Assembly: GCA_945864225.1 (NCBI GenBank)
Contig: CAMBAL010000001.1
Span: forward strand, 1 to 64,000
Length of the DNA stretch: 64,000 bases
Direction: 5' to 3'
Source of the DNA: an uncultured Blautia sp.
GTDB taxonomy: Bacteria; Bacillota; Clostridia; Lachnospirales; Lachnospiraceae
The position numbers were made by a program, and so were the translations under genes. This document shows, one piece after another, positions 1-8,522 of the stretch. The first letter of the stretch is position 1. Every line of letters begins with the position of its first letter. Under the pieces are notes generated by a model, which did not search any database, was not told the DNA's origin, and saw nothing but the letters and a program-made list of their open reading frames with translations.

Positions 1-46
1 AGATCTAGTACGGTCTCGTGGGCTCGGAGATGTGTATAAGAGACAG
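1..46 (+). other. Illumina Nextera i7 adapter contamination at contig end
   Basis: These bases are sequencing-library DNA, not genome. Positions 28-46 are exactly the 19-base Tn5 mosaic end (AGATGTGTATAAGAGACAG). Positions 13-27 are GTCTCGTGGGCTCGG, the rest of the Nextera read-2 transposase adapter. Positions 5-12 (CTAGTACG) sit where the i7 index sits and match what I recall as the N702 index. Positions 1-4 (AGAT) are the end of the P7 primer. Genomic sequence therefore starts at about base 47, and the window starts at a contig end. Confidence 0.98.
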
Positions 47-153
47 GTAGATAAAGAATGACAGATGACTGCTTTATATGTCCGATTTGTTATGCAGGAA
101 AGTATTGATTTTATATGGAATGAAGAGAACAGGTGATCAAAGGGGGTGGACAG

Positions 154-1848
154 ATGGCTTCCAGGAAAAAACTCCCCATTGGAATTGAAGATTTCGGGGA
201 TTTTGCAGCCGATCATTTTTATTATGTGGATAAAACAAGTCTAATCAGGGATTTGATTCAAAATGGCGGCAAAGTGAATCTGATTACACGTCCGAGACGA
301 TTTGGGAAATCTCTGAATATGAGTATGCTGAAGTATTTTTTTGAGATCGGATGTGATAAAGAACTGTTCGAGGGGCTTCAGATTGCGGAAGAAAAAGAAT
401 TATGTAAATTGTATATGGGACAGTTTCCGGTGATTTCTATCACTCTCAAAGGAGTGGAAGGTCTTAATTTTGCGTCTGCAGCAGATGCTATGCGAAATGT
501 GATTGGAACGGAAGCAGACAGGTTTGCATTTTTGAGAAACAGCAATCAGCTGTCAGAGAATGAAAAGGAAAAGTATCGCGGGCTGACAGATATGAGTAAA
601 GGCTGTTATACGATGAATGATACGTTGCTGTTGACCAGCCTGCAGACACTTTCCATGCTTCTGTACAGACATTTTGGCAGGAAAGTTATTCTTCTGATTG
701 ACGAGTATGATGTACCATTGGATAAGGCATTTCAGTATGGATACTATGAGGAAATGACTGCTTTGGTGCGTAGTCTGCTTGGAAATGGACTGAAAACGAA
801 TGAATATCTGCAGTTTGCAGTTTTGACCGGATGCCTTCGCATCAGTAAAGAAAGTATTTTTACAGGGCTGAATAATCTGAATGTCATGTCCGTTGCGGAT
901 GAGTATTTTGAGGAATATTTTGGCTTTACGGATGAAGAAGTGAAAGAACTTTTGTCCTGTTACAATCTGGAATTTGCATATAAAACCATGAAACAATGGT
1001 ATGATGGTTATTGTTTTGGCAACAGATACATTTACTGTCCATGGGATGTAATGAAATATTGTCAGGCACTTTTAAAAAACAGAAATGCCATGCCGGGAAA
1101 CTACTGGACAAATACCAGCGGAAATGCTATGGTACGCCGCTTTATTGACAAGGCAAATCAGCAGACAAGAAACGAGATTGAACAGCTGATTGCAGGACAA
1201 TCCATTACAAAAGTGATAAACATGGAACTGACGTATAATGAACTGGATACCACGATTGATAATTTGTGGAGTGTATTGTATATGACAGGCTATTTGACAA
1301 AACAGGGAAGTATGGAAAATAATACTCTCAGACTGGCGATTCCTAACCGGGAAATCCGTGAATTGTTTATTTTACAGATTCGTGAATGGTTCAGGGATAC
1401 GACTCATTCTGATGCATTACGGATAAAAAAGTTTTGTACAGCTTTTCCGGAGAACAATGCAGAATTAATTGAGGAGATGCTGAATTATTATTTATGGAAA
1501 TCAATCAGTATCCGTGATACGGCAGTACAAAAAGATAAGAAAGAAAATTTTTATCATGGTCTGCTTCTTGGTCTTTTGCAATATGAAGAAAGCTGGTTGG
1601 TTAAATCCAATGCAGAATCAGGAGAAGGATATAGTGATATATTGATTGAGACCCAGGAACGGATCGGCGTTGTTATAGAAGTAAAATATCCAGAAGATGG
1701 AAATCTTGAGACTGGATGCCTCGCTGCTCTGGAGCAGATAGAGCAAAAGGGTTATGCAGCGCGTCTTGAAGAGGATGGCATGAAGCAAATTGTAAAATAT
1801 GGGATTGCCTTTTATAAAAAGAACTGCCAGGTGATGGCAGCAGAGTAA
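154..1848 (+). CDS. AAA-ATPase-like protein with C-terminal PD-(D/E)XK nuclease domain
   Basis: This is a 564-residue member of the AAA-ATPase-like (PF09820) plus PD-(D/E)XK nuclease (PF08011) family, common and multi-copy in gut Clostridia and Bacteroidetes. Its biological role is not established. The P-loop-like motif TRPRRFGKS lies near residue 50 and the Walker B motif VILLIDEYDVPLD near residue 185. The C-terminal nuclease core shows GYSDILIE followed by VVIEVKYPE, which supplies the Asp and the Glu-x-Lys. An in-frame GTG lies 21 bases upstream, but AAAGGGGGTGG sits just ahead of ATG 154, so I use ATG 154. It looks intact, unlike its two relatives at 8.5 and 20.5 kb. It stands alone, with about 200 bases before the next gene. 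Family assignment is firm; function is unknown. Confidence 0.9.
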   Translation: MASRKKLPIGIEDFGDFAADHFYYVDKTSLIRDLIQNGGKVNLITRPRRFGKSLNMSMLKYFFEIGCDKELFEGLQIAEEKELCKLYMGQFPVISITLKGVEGLNFASAADAMRNVIGTEADRFAFLRNSNQLSENEKEKYRGLTDMSKGCYTMNDTLLLTSLQTLSMLLYRHFGRKVILLIDEYDVPLDKAFQYGYYEEMTALVRSLLGNGLKTNEYLQFAVLTGCLRISKESIFTGLNNLNVMSVADEYFEEYFGFTDEEVKELLSCYNLEFAYKTMKQWYDGYCFGNRYIYCPWDVMKYCQALLKNRNAMPGNYWTNTSGNAMVRRFIDKANQQTRNEIEQLIAGQSITKVINMELTYNELDTTIDNLWSVLYMTGYLTKQGSMENNTLRLAIPNREIRELFILQIREWFRDTTHSDALRIKKFCTAFPENNAELIEEMLNYYLWKSISIRDTAVQKDKKENFYHGLLLGLLQYEESWLVKSNAESGEGYSDILIETQERIGVVIEVKYPEDGNLETGCLAALEQIEQKGYAARLEEDGMKQIVKYGIAFYKKNCQVMAAE

Positions 1849-1970
1849 AGAGGAATGAAACGGAAATGTTTGCTGTTGAGAATTTTTATAATATCAATGC
1901 TATCTTACATCGTCAAGGAAATAACGAATATATTTGGCTTGCCCATTTTCCGATGTAATATGATTTTTGA

Positions 1971-1999
1971 TTGCGGAAACAGCGGAAAAAATATATAAT
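1971..1999 (+). promoter_or_regulatory. Putative sigma-A promoter of the FGGY kinase gene
   Basis: A TATAAT hexamer at 1994-1999 is preceded after 17 bases by TTGCGG at 1971-1976. The -10 is perfect and the -35 matches only partly. It lies about 50 bases before the kinase start, whose ribosome binding site is GGGAGG. Confidence 0.45.
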
Positions 2000-2049
2000 A
2001 TGTAGTAACAAATGGGAAAAATATAGAAAGAAAATCAGGGAGGTTTCTT

Positions 2050-3654
2050 ATGGGTATTACAGAAGCAAAAACAGCGATTTTAAGCAATCGCACAGCGCTT
2101 GGAATCGAGTTCGGTTCCACAAGAATCAAGGCCGTACTGGTAGACGACAGTAACCAGCCGATCGCATCCGGTGCATATGACTGGGAGAACAGTTATGTAG
2201 ATGGTATCTGGACATACAGTCTGGAGGAAATCTGGAAAGGCCTTCAGGGCAGCTATCAGTCCATGGCACAGGATGTAAAAGAGAAATACGGTGTAGAACT
2301 GGAGAGCGTAGGGGCTCTGGGAATCAGCGCCATGATGCATGGCTATATGCCGTTCAATAAAGAAGGGGAGCTGATGGTTCCTTTCCGTACATGGAGAAAT
2401 AATATCACAGGAGAAGCTTCCGAGAAGCTGATGGATCTGTTCCAGTACAATATTCCGCAGAGATGGAGCATCGCTCATCTTTATCAGGCAATCCTGAACA
2501 AAGAGCCGCATGTCAAAGACATTGATTATATCACTACACTGGAAGCTTACATTCACTGGAAGCTGACCGGAAGAAGAGTTCTGGGAATCGGTGATGCTGC
2601 CGGCATGTTCCCGATTGATATTGCAAAGAAGGACTATAATGAGGAAATGGTGCAGAAATTTGATGCACTGGTTGCTCCGGAAGGATTTTCCTGGAAACTG
2701 CGCGACATTATGCCGCAGGTACTGGTTGCAGGACAGGATGCGGGAACGCTGACAGAAGAAGGCGCGAAGCTTCTGGATGTTTCAGGCAAATTAAAAGCCG
2801 GTATTCCAATGTGCCCGCCGGAAGGTGACGCAGGAACCGGTATGGTAGCCACCAACAGTGTCAAACAGCGTACCGGAAATGTGTCTGCAGGTACTTCTGT
2901 ATTTGCGATGATCGTTCTGGAAAAGGAACTGTCCAGACCGTATAAAGAAATTGATATGGTAACGACTCCGTCCGGAGATCTGGTAGCTATGGCGCATTCC
3001 AATAACTGTACTTCCGATCTGAATGCCTGGGTTGGTATTTTCCGGGAATTTGCAGAAGCTATGGGTATGGAAGTGGATATGAATAAGCTGTTTGGTACCC
3101 TTTACCGCAAAGCAATGGAAGGAGATGCTGACTGCGGCGGTCTTCTTTCCTACTGCTATTTCTCAGGCGAGCATATGACAGGATTTGAAGAGGGACGTCC
3201 TCTGTTCGCGCGTTCTCCGGAGAGCAAATTTACTCTTGCCAACTTTATGAGAACCAACCTTTACACCTGTCTTGGAGCAATGCGTGTAGGTCTGAATATC
3301 CTTCTGGAACAGGAACACGTAAAAATTGACAAGCTTCTTGGTCACGGCGGCCTGTTCAAGACGGAGGGCGTAGGCCAGCAGATTCTGGCAGATGCAGTAA
3401 ATGCACCTGTTTCCGTAATGTCTACCGCAGGCGAAGGAGGCGCATGGGGAATTGCGCTTCTGGCTTCCTATCTGATCAACAAAGAAGAAGGAGAGACCCT
3501 CGGACATTTCCTGGACGAAAAAGTATTCGCGGGCAATGAGGGAAGTACTCTTGAACCGAATCCGGAAGGTGTGGAAGGATATAATCGGTTTATGGAACGT
3601 TACATGAAGGGAATTTCAATTGAGCGTGCAGCGGTGGATTCCGGAATCTGGTAA
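2050..3654 (+). CDS. FGGY-family carbohydrate kinase (xylulokinase/ribulokinase-like)
   Basis: This is a 534-residue sugar kinase of the FGGY family, which phosphorylates pentoses, pentuloses or related sugars with ATP in the cytoplasm. The N-terminal phosphate motif is seen as [17 protein letters not shown] near residue 18. The second-domain ATP site is seen around [12 protein letters not shown] and GHGGLFKT. The sequence is not a textbook XylB or AraB, so the substrate is open; related genes in Lachnospiraceae often sit beside arabinose-isomerase and epimerase genes, which are absent here. It starts at ATG 2050 after GGGAGG and is followed by a strong terminator, so it is probably monocistronic. 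The nearest functional partner is the arabinofuranosidase at 10.5 kb, so L-arabinose or D-xylose use is a reasonable guess only. Confidence 0.85.
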   Translation: MGITEAKTAILSNRTALGIEFGSTRIKAVLVDDSNQPIASGAYDWENSYVDGIWTYSLEEIWKGLQGSYQSMAQDVKEKYGVELESVGALGISAMMHGYMPFNKEGELMVPFRTWRNNITGEASEKLMDLFQYNIPQRWSIAHLYQAILNKEPHVKDIDYITTLEAYIHWKLTGRRVLGIGDAAGMFPIDIAKKDYNEEMVQKFDALVAPEGFSWKLRDIMPQVLVAGQDAGTLTEEGAKLLDVSGKLKAGIPMCPPEGDAGTGMVATNSVKQRTGNVSAGTSVFAMIVLEKELSRPYKEIDMVTTPSGDLVAMAHSNNCTSDLNAWVGIFREFAEAMGMEVDMNKLFGTLYRKAMEGDADCGGLLSYCYFSGEHMTGFEEGRPLFARSPESKFTLANFMRTNLYTCLGAMRVGLNILLEQEHVKIDKLLGHGGLFKTEGVGQQILADAVNAPVSVMSTAGEGGAWGIALLASYLINKEEGETLGHFLDEKVFAGNEGSTLEPNPEGVEGYNRFMERYMKGISIERAAVDSGIW

Positions 3655-3676
3655 ATATAAATAATATTCTATTCAT

Positions 3677-3715
3677 ATGCGGTCTTCTCTGACTATAGGG
3701 AGGCCGCATTTTTTA
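3677..3715 (+). terminator. Rho-independent terminator after the FGGY kinase
   Basis: An ATGCGGTC arm pairs with GGCCGCAT (one G-U pair) around a loop of about 18 bases and is followed by a run of six T. Confidence 0.85.
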
Positions 3716-3717
3716 TA

Positions 3718-3807
3718 TTAAGGGAAAGTACTTCGCATTTTCCTGTAATATAAAAAATGATCTCTGATTAGGATCCTTTCTCAGATCAAAGGAAAGCATT
3801 CCCTTAA
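3718..3807. repeat. 90-bp element bounded by a perfect 9-bp inverted repeat
   Basis: TTAAGGGAA (3718-3726) and TTCCCTTAA (3799-3807) are exact inverted copies enclosing about 70 bases. The interior holds smaller inverted pieces (TGATCT/AGATCA, GGAAA/TTTCC). It lies between the kinase terminator and the ptsG promoter. It could be a folded RNA, a tiny MITE-like remnant, or chance. Confidence 0.4.
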
Positions 3808-3834
3808 ATTGGTAATTTATCCAATAAATTGTCA

Positions 3835-3863
3835 TTGATTTGACGATTTTGGGAGTTTATGAT
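3835..3863 (+). promoter_or_regulatory. Putative sigma-A promoter of the PTS operon
   Basis: TTGATT (3835-3840), a 17-base spacer and TATGAT (3858-3863) form a good promoter. It leaves a leader of about 190 bases before the EIICBA start codon. Confidence 0.5.
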
Positions 3864-3869
3864 TACAGT

Positions 3870-4060
3870 TACATATGAGTTGTTGTAATATTGCCGAATT
3901 TCATAGTATTACGGAAAGTATTTTGACGGAAAGTATAGACTCTGGTGGTACAGCAAATAATATGTTACCAGGGCGTGTTTGAAAAAAGGAAATCAATTAC
4001 AATATTCTCTGTGCCATTGATGAAAAGAGAAATGAATCGTTAATGGGAAAGGAGTCAATC
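3870..4060 (+). promoter_or_regulatory. Long untranslated leader of the glucose PTS operon with an 11-bp direct repeat
   Basis: The leader holds two exact copies of ACGGAAAGTAT (3911-3921 and 3926-3936) set 15 bases apart. It also holds a possible hairpin CTGGT...ACCAG (3942-3971). I do not recognise a LicT/GlcT-type antiterminator target or a terminator with a T run, so the mode of control is unknown. It ends in the ribosome binding site AAAGGAG. Confidence 0.4.
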
Positions 4061-6280
4061 ATGAAAGAGAAGAACAGCGGACAGATTTTTGCTGCTGCCC
4101 AGCAGATCGGCAAATCTCTGTTTCTTCCGATCGCGGTGCTTCCCTTTGCGGGAATTCTGCTCGGAATCGGAAGCTCCTTTACAAATGAAACTACGATCGC
4201 TACCTATGGGCTGTCAGGTATCCTGCATCAGGGAACTGCATTGTATGGATTTATGCTGATGCTTGCGAATGCGGGAAATGCGATTTTTGGAAATCTTGCA
4301 TTAATTTTTGCCCTTGCGGTTGCCATGGGTATGGCAAAAAAGGAAAAGGGTGTTGCAGTCATGTCCGCAGGTATTTTTTACATTGTTATGCTTGTGACGA
4401 TCAATTCTCTTCTGGTTTTGGACAGATCCATTGTGGATGGTGTTGTTTCAGAAACTGTGAAAGAAGGGGCAATTACATCCATGCTGGGTATCCAGACCCT
4501 TCAGATGGGAGTGTTCGGCGGTATTATTGCCGGTTTGGCGGCAGCAATGCTCTGCAACCGTTTTTATAAGATCCAGCTTCCGACGGCACTGTCGTTTTTT
4601 GCAGGGACACGTTTTGTTCCGATCGCAAGTATGGCATGCGCGATTCTGACAGGTGCGTTCCTGTATGTGGTATGGCCGGTTATTCAGAATGGAATCTTTG
4701 CACTGGGGGCGCTTGTTCAGGCTTCGGGATACTTCGGAACATTTGTATATGGGTGTATTGAGAGAGCGCTGATTCCGTTTGGCCTTCACCATATTTTTTA
4801 TCTGCCGTTCTGGCATACCGGTGTGGGTGGTACTGTACTGATTGACGGGGCGACTGTAATGGGAGCACAGAATATTTTCTTTGCTGAACTGGCATCACCG
4901 AATACAATAAAATTTTCCATTGATGCGTGTCGTTTCCTGACAGGAAAATATCCGTTCATGATGGGCGGTCTTCCGGGCGCAGCTCTTGCCATGTATGCAA
5001 CAGCAAAACCGGAGAAGAAAAAAGAAGTTGGATCTCTGCTGTTTTCTGTAGGACTGACTTCTTTCCTGACAGGTATTACGGAACCGATAGAATTTACATT
5101 CCTGTTCCTGGCTCCTGCTCTTTTCGGTGTACATGTGGTACTGGCCGGTCTGGCTTTTATGACATGTCATATACTTGGAATTTGTGTGGGAACGACTTTT
5201 TCAGATGGTCTGATCGACCTGATCCTGTATGGAGTCCTTCCCGGACAGGCCAAATCCAACTGGATGATGCTGATTCCGGTTCTGCTGGTTTATTTTGTAC
5301 TTTATTTCATTATTTTCCGGTTCTTTATCGTGAAATGGGATCTGAAAACTCCGGGACGTGAAGCGGAAGGCGAAACCGCACATCTTGTTTCCAAAGACGA
5401 ATACAGAAAAGCAACCGGAGTGGGTATAGCAGGAGGAAAAACATCAGATACTAAATTTGATGAGAAGTCTGCAGCGATTCTGAAAGGTGTCGGCGGAACT
5501 GCAAATCTGGTTGATATTGACTGCTGTGCTACGAGACTTCGTCTGACACTGGTGGACAGCAAGAAGGTGAACCAGGCGATTTTGAAATCGACAGGTGCGT
5601 CCGGTGTTGTGGTCAAAGGCGCAGGTATTCAGGTGATTTACGGACCTTCCGTGACAATTGTAAAGTCCAATTTTGAAGAATTTGTGGATCAGGTTCGTTC
5701 CGGGACGATTCCGGAAGCGTCCTTTATGGATGCGGAAGAGGCTCCGGAAACAGAAGGTCCGGAAACAGAAGGTCCGGCAGCAGAAACCCGGACAAATTCA
5801 GATGCTCCGGCAGCGGGTGAAGACATGAAGAGTTCCGTTCTCGGCGCACATATGAATGGCATGGTTGTTCCGCTCGGTGAAGTGCAGGATGAGGCATTTG
5901 CTTCCGGCGCACTTGGGGATGGAGTGGCGATAGAACCGTCAGAAGGAAAGCTGTTTGCTCCGGCAGATGGTGTGATCGAGACAGTGTTTGACACGAAACA
6001 TGCCGTTGGCATGACGACAGATGACGGAACAGAACTGCTTCTTCATATTGGCATTGATACAGTGAAGCTTGGCGGGAAACACTTTGAAACTCATATCAGT
6101 CCCAAGCAGCGGGTGAAAAAGGGTGACCTGCTGGTAAGCTTTGATATGGATGCAATCAAGACTGAGGGATATCCCTGCATAACACCGATGATCGTCTGCA
6201 ATACAGATGATTATCAAGCGGTGGAAGCCATTGCTGATGGAGAAATCAAAGCCGGTCAGGATGTACTTTCTGTACATTAA
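4061..6280 (+). CDS. ptsG: PTS glucose transporter subunit EIICBA
   Basis: This 739-residue membrane protein imports and phosphorylates glucose, taking phosphate from HPr through its own EIIA and EIIB domains. The EIIC part (about residues 10-400) is hydrophobic, with GLHHIFYLPFWHTGVGG and LTSFLTGITEPIEF as in PtsG. It ends in WDLKTPGRE, also typical of PtsG. EIIB follows with the phosphocysteine motif CATRLR at Cys489. EIIA is C-terminal with the phosphohistidine in LLLHIGIDTV, His662. Between B and A is a Glu/Pro linker with a repeated ETEGP unit. I start at ATG 4061 because AAAGGAG lies 7 bases before it; the upstream ATG 4043 has no such site. HPr and EI follow, so this operon encodes a complete PTS relay. 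GlcNAc specificity is possible but less likely. Confidence 0.93.
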   Translation: MKEKNSGQIFAAAQQIGKSLFLPIAVLPFAGILLGIGSSFTNETTIATYGLSGILHQGTALYGFMLMLANAGNAIFGNLALIFALAVAMGMAKKEKGVAVMSAGIFYIVMLVTINSLLVLDRSIVDGVVSETVKEGAITSMLGIQTLQMGVFGGIIAGLAAAMLCNRFYKIQLPTALSFFAGTRFVPIASMACAILTGAFLYVVWPVIQNGIFALGALVQASGYFGTFVYGCIERALIPFGLHHIFYLPFWHTGVGGTVLIDGATVMGAQNIFFAELASPNTIKFSIDACRFLTGKYPFMMGGLPGAALAMYATAKPEKKKEVGSLLFSVGLTSFLTGITEPIEFTFLFLAPALFGVHVVLAGLAFMTCHILGICVGTTFSDGLIDLILYGVLPGQAKSNWMMLIPVLLVYFVLYFIIFRFFIVKWDLKTPGREAEGETAHLVSKDEYRKATGVGIAGGKTSDTKFDEKSAAILKGVGGTANLVDIDCCATRLRLTLVDSKKVNQAILKSTGASGVVVKGAGIQVIYGPSVTIVKSNFEEFVDQVRSGTIPEASFMDAEEAPETEGPETEGPAAETRTNSDAPAAGEDMKSSVLGAHMNGMVVPLGEVQDEAFASGALGDGVAIEPSEGKLFAPADGVIETVFDTKHAVGMTTDDGTELLLHIGIDTVKLGGKHFETHISPKQRVKKGDLLVSFDMDAIKTEGYPCITPMIVCNTDDYQAVEAIADGEIKAGQDVLSVH

Positions 6281-6344
6281 GTTAAAAACTATTTATTATA
6301 GAAAATAATGGCAAAAAATAGTAAAATATCAGGAGGAAACAATC

Positions 6345-6602
6345 ATGAAATCATTTGAGTACACAATTACAGACGAAGTGGGTATCCACGCAAGACCGGC
6401 AGGACTTCTTGTGAAAGAAGTAAAAAAATACGACTCTGTTATTAACGTGACAAAAGATGGAAAGAGTGCGGAAGCAAAAAAACTGATGGCATTAATGGGC
6501 CTTGGCGTAAAACAGGGTGATACTGTAACGGTATCCGTAGAAGGCGGAGACGAAGAAGCAGTAGCAGCAAAGATTGAAGAGTTCTTTAAAAATAATCTGT
6601 AA
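6345..6602 (+). CDS. ptsH: Phosphocarrier protein HPr with Lys at position 46
   Basis: This 85-residue cytoplasmic protein carries phosphate from EI to the EIIA domains of sugar transporters. The active-site His15 is present in GIHARPAG. The segment that normally holds regulatory Ser46 reads AEAKKLMALMGLG. Aligned without gaps to Bacillus HPr (numbering His15 to His15), position 46 is Lys, so the ATP-dependent HPr kinase/phosphorylase target is missing. This copy should therefore work in transport but not as the CcpA co-repressor. It starts at ATG 6345 after AGGAGG and lies between ptsG and ptsI. A second, Ser46-bearing HPr or Crh elsewhere in the genome would be expected if classical catabolite control operates. 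Confidence 0.95.
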   Translation: MKSFEYTITDEVGIHARPAGLLVKEVKKYDSVINVTKDGKSAEAKKLMALMGLGVKQGDTVTVSVEGGDEEAVAAKIEEFFKNNL

Positions 6603-6673
6603 TTGTTCAGAGGAAAGACATTTGTACAAATCCTGAACAGCTGCAGCAATCTATAATAATTGGAGGAATACCT

Positions 6674-8287
6674 GTGGATAAGAAGGCAGGAAAAAAGATT
6701 TTCAATGGTATCGCGATCGGGAAAATCAAATTTTATTCAAAAAAAGAAAACCCGGTTTCCAGAGTGAAGGTCGAAGATACGGATGCGGAGATCGCCAGAT
6801 ACGAAGCTGCCAAAGACGAAGCAGTGAAACAGCTGGAGCAGCTGTACGAAAAGGCTCTGGTTGAGGTAGGGGAAGCTAATGCGGAAATTTTCAATGTGCA
6901 TATTATGATGCTGGATGATGATGATTTCAACGAGTCTGTATTGAATATTATTTCTGTACAGAAGGTGAATGCGGAATATGCACTTGCCGCTACCGGTGAT
7001 AATTTTGCGGAAATGTTCGCGAACATGGAAGATGAATACTTCAAAGCACGTTCCGCGGATATCAGAGACATTACGGAGAGGGTACTTTCCATCCTGTGCG
7101 GCAACAGCGAAAGCACGGATATCGGGGAGGAACCGGTAATTATCGCAGCAGAGGATCTTGCTCCCAGCGAGACTGTCCAGATGGACAAAGACAAGCTGCT
7201 GGCTTTTGTCACAAGGCTTGGTTCTTCCAACTCGCATACTGCCATACTGGCCAGAACCATGGGAATCCCTGCGCTGGCAGGAGTGGAAATCGATCCTTCC
7301 TGGGACGGGAAAATCGGTATCGTGGACGGTTATGAAGGGATTTGCATTGTAGAACCCACGATGCCTGTGCTCGAAGAGTATTTTAAGAAAAAATCAGCCG
7401 ATGATGAACAGAAAAAACTGCTTCAGACCCTGAAAGGAAAAGAAAATATTACGAAATCCGGACAGAAGATCAATCTTTATGCCAATATCGGCAATCCGAA
7501 TGATCTGATGACGGTTATGGAGAATGATGCGGGAGGAATCGGTCTTTTCCGAAGCGAATTCCTCTATCTGGAATCGGAAACATATCCCACAGAAGAGGAG
7601 CAGTTCCAGGCATATAAGAAGGTTGTTGAGACAATGGGCGGGAAAAAGGTCATTATTCGTACGCTGGATATCGGAGCGGATAAACAGGCGAATTATTTCG
7701 GCCTTGATAAAGAAGAGAATCCGGCTCTTGGATACCGCGCGATCCGAATATGTCTCACAAGGCCGGAAGTATTCCGGACACAGCTTCGTGCATTGTTCCG
7801 CGCGAGTGCATACGGCAATCTTGCCATTATGTATCCGATGATCATTTCTGTGGATGAAGTCCGCAGTATTAAGGAAATCTCAAAGGAGGTCCGCTCAGAA
7901 CTGGCAGCCGAAGGTGTGCAGATCGGGGATGTGGAAGAAGGGATTATGATTGAAACACCGGCAGCAGCTGTGATGAGTGATGAGCTGGCAAAACTGGTGG
8001 ACTTTTTCAGCATCGGTACGAACGACCTTACACAGTATACACTGGCAATTGACCGCCAGAATGCAAAACTGGATGATTTTTATGATGCACATCATCCGGC
8101 AGTACTGCGCCTGATCGAGACGGTCATAAAGAATGCGCACAAAGCCGGAATATGGGCAGGAATCTGCGGAGAACTGGGTGCGGATACCACGCTTACGAAG
8201 ACATTTCTGAAGATGGGAATCGACGAACTGTCCGTTTCCCCGGGATGTATCCTTCCGGTGCGCAAAGCGGTAAGAGAAGCCGAATAA
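6674..8287 (+). CDS. ptsI: Phosphoenolpyruvate-protein phosphotransferase (enzyme I)
   Basis: This 537-residue enzyme takes phosphate from phosphoenolpyruvate and passes it to HPr, the first step of the PTS. The phosphorylated histidine is His188 in SSNSHTAILAR, followed by GIPALAG. The C-terminal PEP-binding barrel is seen in GGIGLFRSEFLYL, ALGYRAIRI, FSIGTNDLTQYTLAIDR and GICGELGAD. It is about 35 residues shorter than Bacillus EI, the loss being mostly in the N-terminal region. The start is GTG 6674, chosen because GGAGG lies 7 bases before it. It is cotranscribed with ptsG and ptsH (71-base gap) and followed by a strong terminator. Confidence 0.96.
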   Translation: MDKKAGKKIFNGIAIGKIKFYSKKENPVSRVKVEDTDAEIARYEAAKDEAVKQLEQLYEKALVEVGEANAEIFNVHIMMLDDDDFNESVLNIISVQKVNAEYALAATGDNFAEMFANMEDEYFKARSADIRDITERVLSILCGNSESTDIGEEPVIIAAEDLAPSETVQMDKDKLLAFVTRLGSSNSHTAILARTMGIPALAGVEIDPSWDGKIGIVDGYEGICIVEPTMPVLEEYFKKKSADDEQKKLLQTLKGKENITKSGQKINLYANIGNPNDLMTVMENDAGGIGLFRSEFLYLESETYPTEEEQFQAYKKVVETMGGKKVIIRTLDIGADKQANYFGLDKEENPALGYRAIRICLTRPEVFRTQLRALFRASAYGNLAIMYPMIISVDEVRSIKEISKEVRSELAAEGVQIGDVEEGIMIETPAAAVMSDELAKLVDFFSIGTNDLTQYTLAIDRQNAKLDDFYDAHHPAVLRLIETVIKNAHKAGIWAGICGELGADTTLTKTFLKMGIDELSVSPGCILPVRKAVREAE

Positions 8288-8289
8288 AT

Positions 8290-8333
8290 CGGAATAAAAC
8301 AGAATAAAAACGGAATAAAAACGGAATAAAAAC
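8290..8333 (+). repeat. Short tandem repeat, four copies of an 11-bp unit
   Basis: The unit CGGAATAAAAA is repeated about four times with small differences immediately after the ptsI stop codon. The stop region itself (CGAATAAAT) resembles the unit, so it may have grown by slippage from the gene end. Confidence 0.8.
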
Positions 8334-8370
8334 GAAAAAGGTGTCTGAAAGCCTTCAGGATCACACAAGG

Positions 8371-8422
8371 TCCCTCTTAAGCAGATGAGTATAAAACTAT
8401 CATCTGCTTAAGAGGGATTTTT
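8371..8422 (+). terminator. Terminator of the PTS operon with perfect 18-bp stem
   Basis: TCCCTCTTAAGCAGATGA (8371-8388) and its exact reverse complement (8400-8417) flank an 11-base loop, followed by five T. Confidence 0.92.
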
Positions 8423-8522
8423 GTATGAGTTATTGATTGAAGTAGTTGAATCTCATGACACGTTCGTGATAGAATAAACATATAACAGTTTCCAGGAGGT
8501 GGGTAAATGAAAAAAATTTCAC

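Noticed and set aside
3870..4060. Possible LicT/GlcT antiterminator target before ptsG
   Set aside because: No RAT-like sequence overlapping a terminator is visible; there is no T-run stem in the leader.
5750..5830. Frameshift or repeat expansion in ptsG
   Set aside because: The repeated ETEGP unit is an in-frame flexible linker between EIIB and EIIA; both flanking domains are intact.
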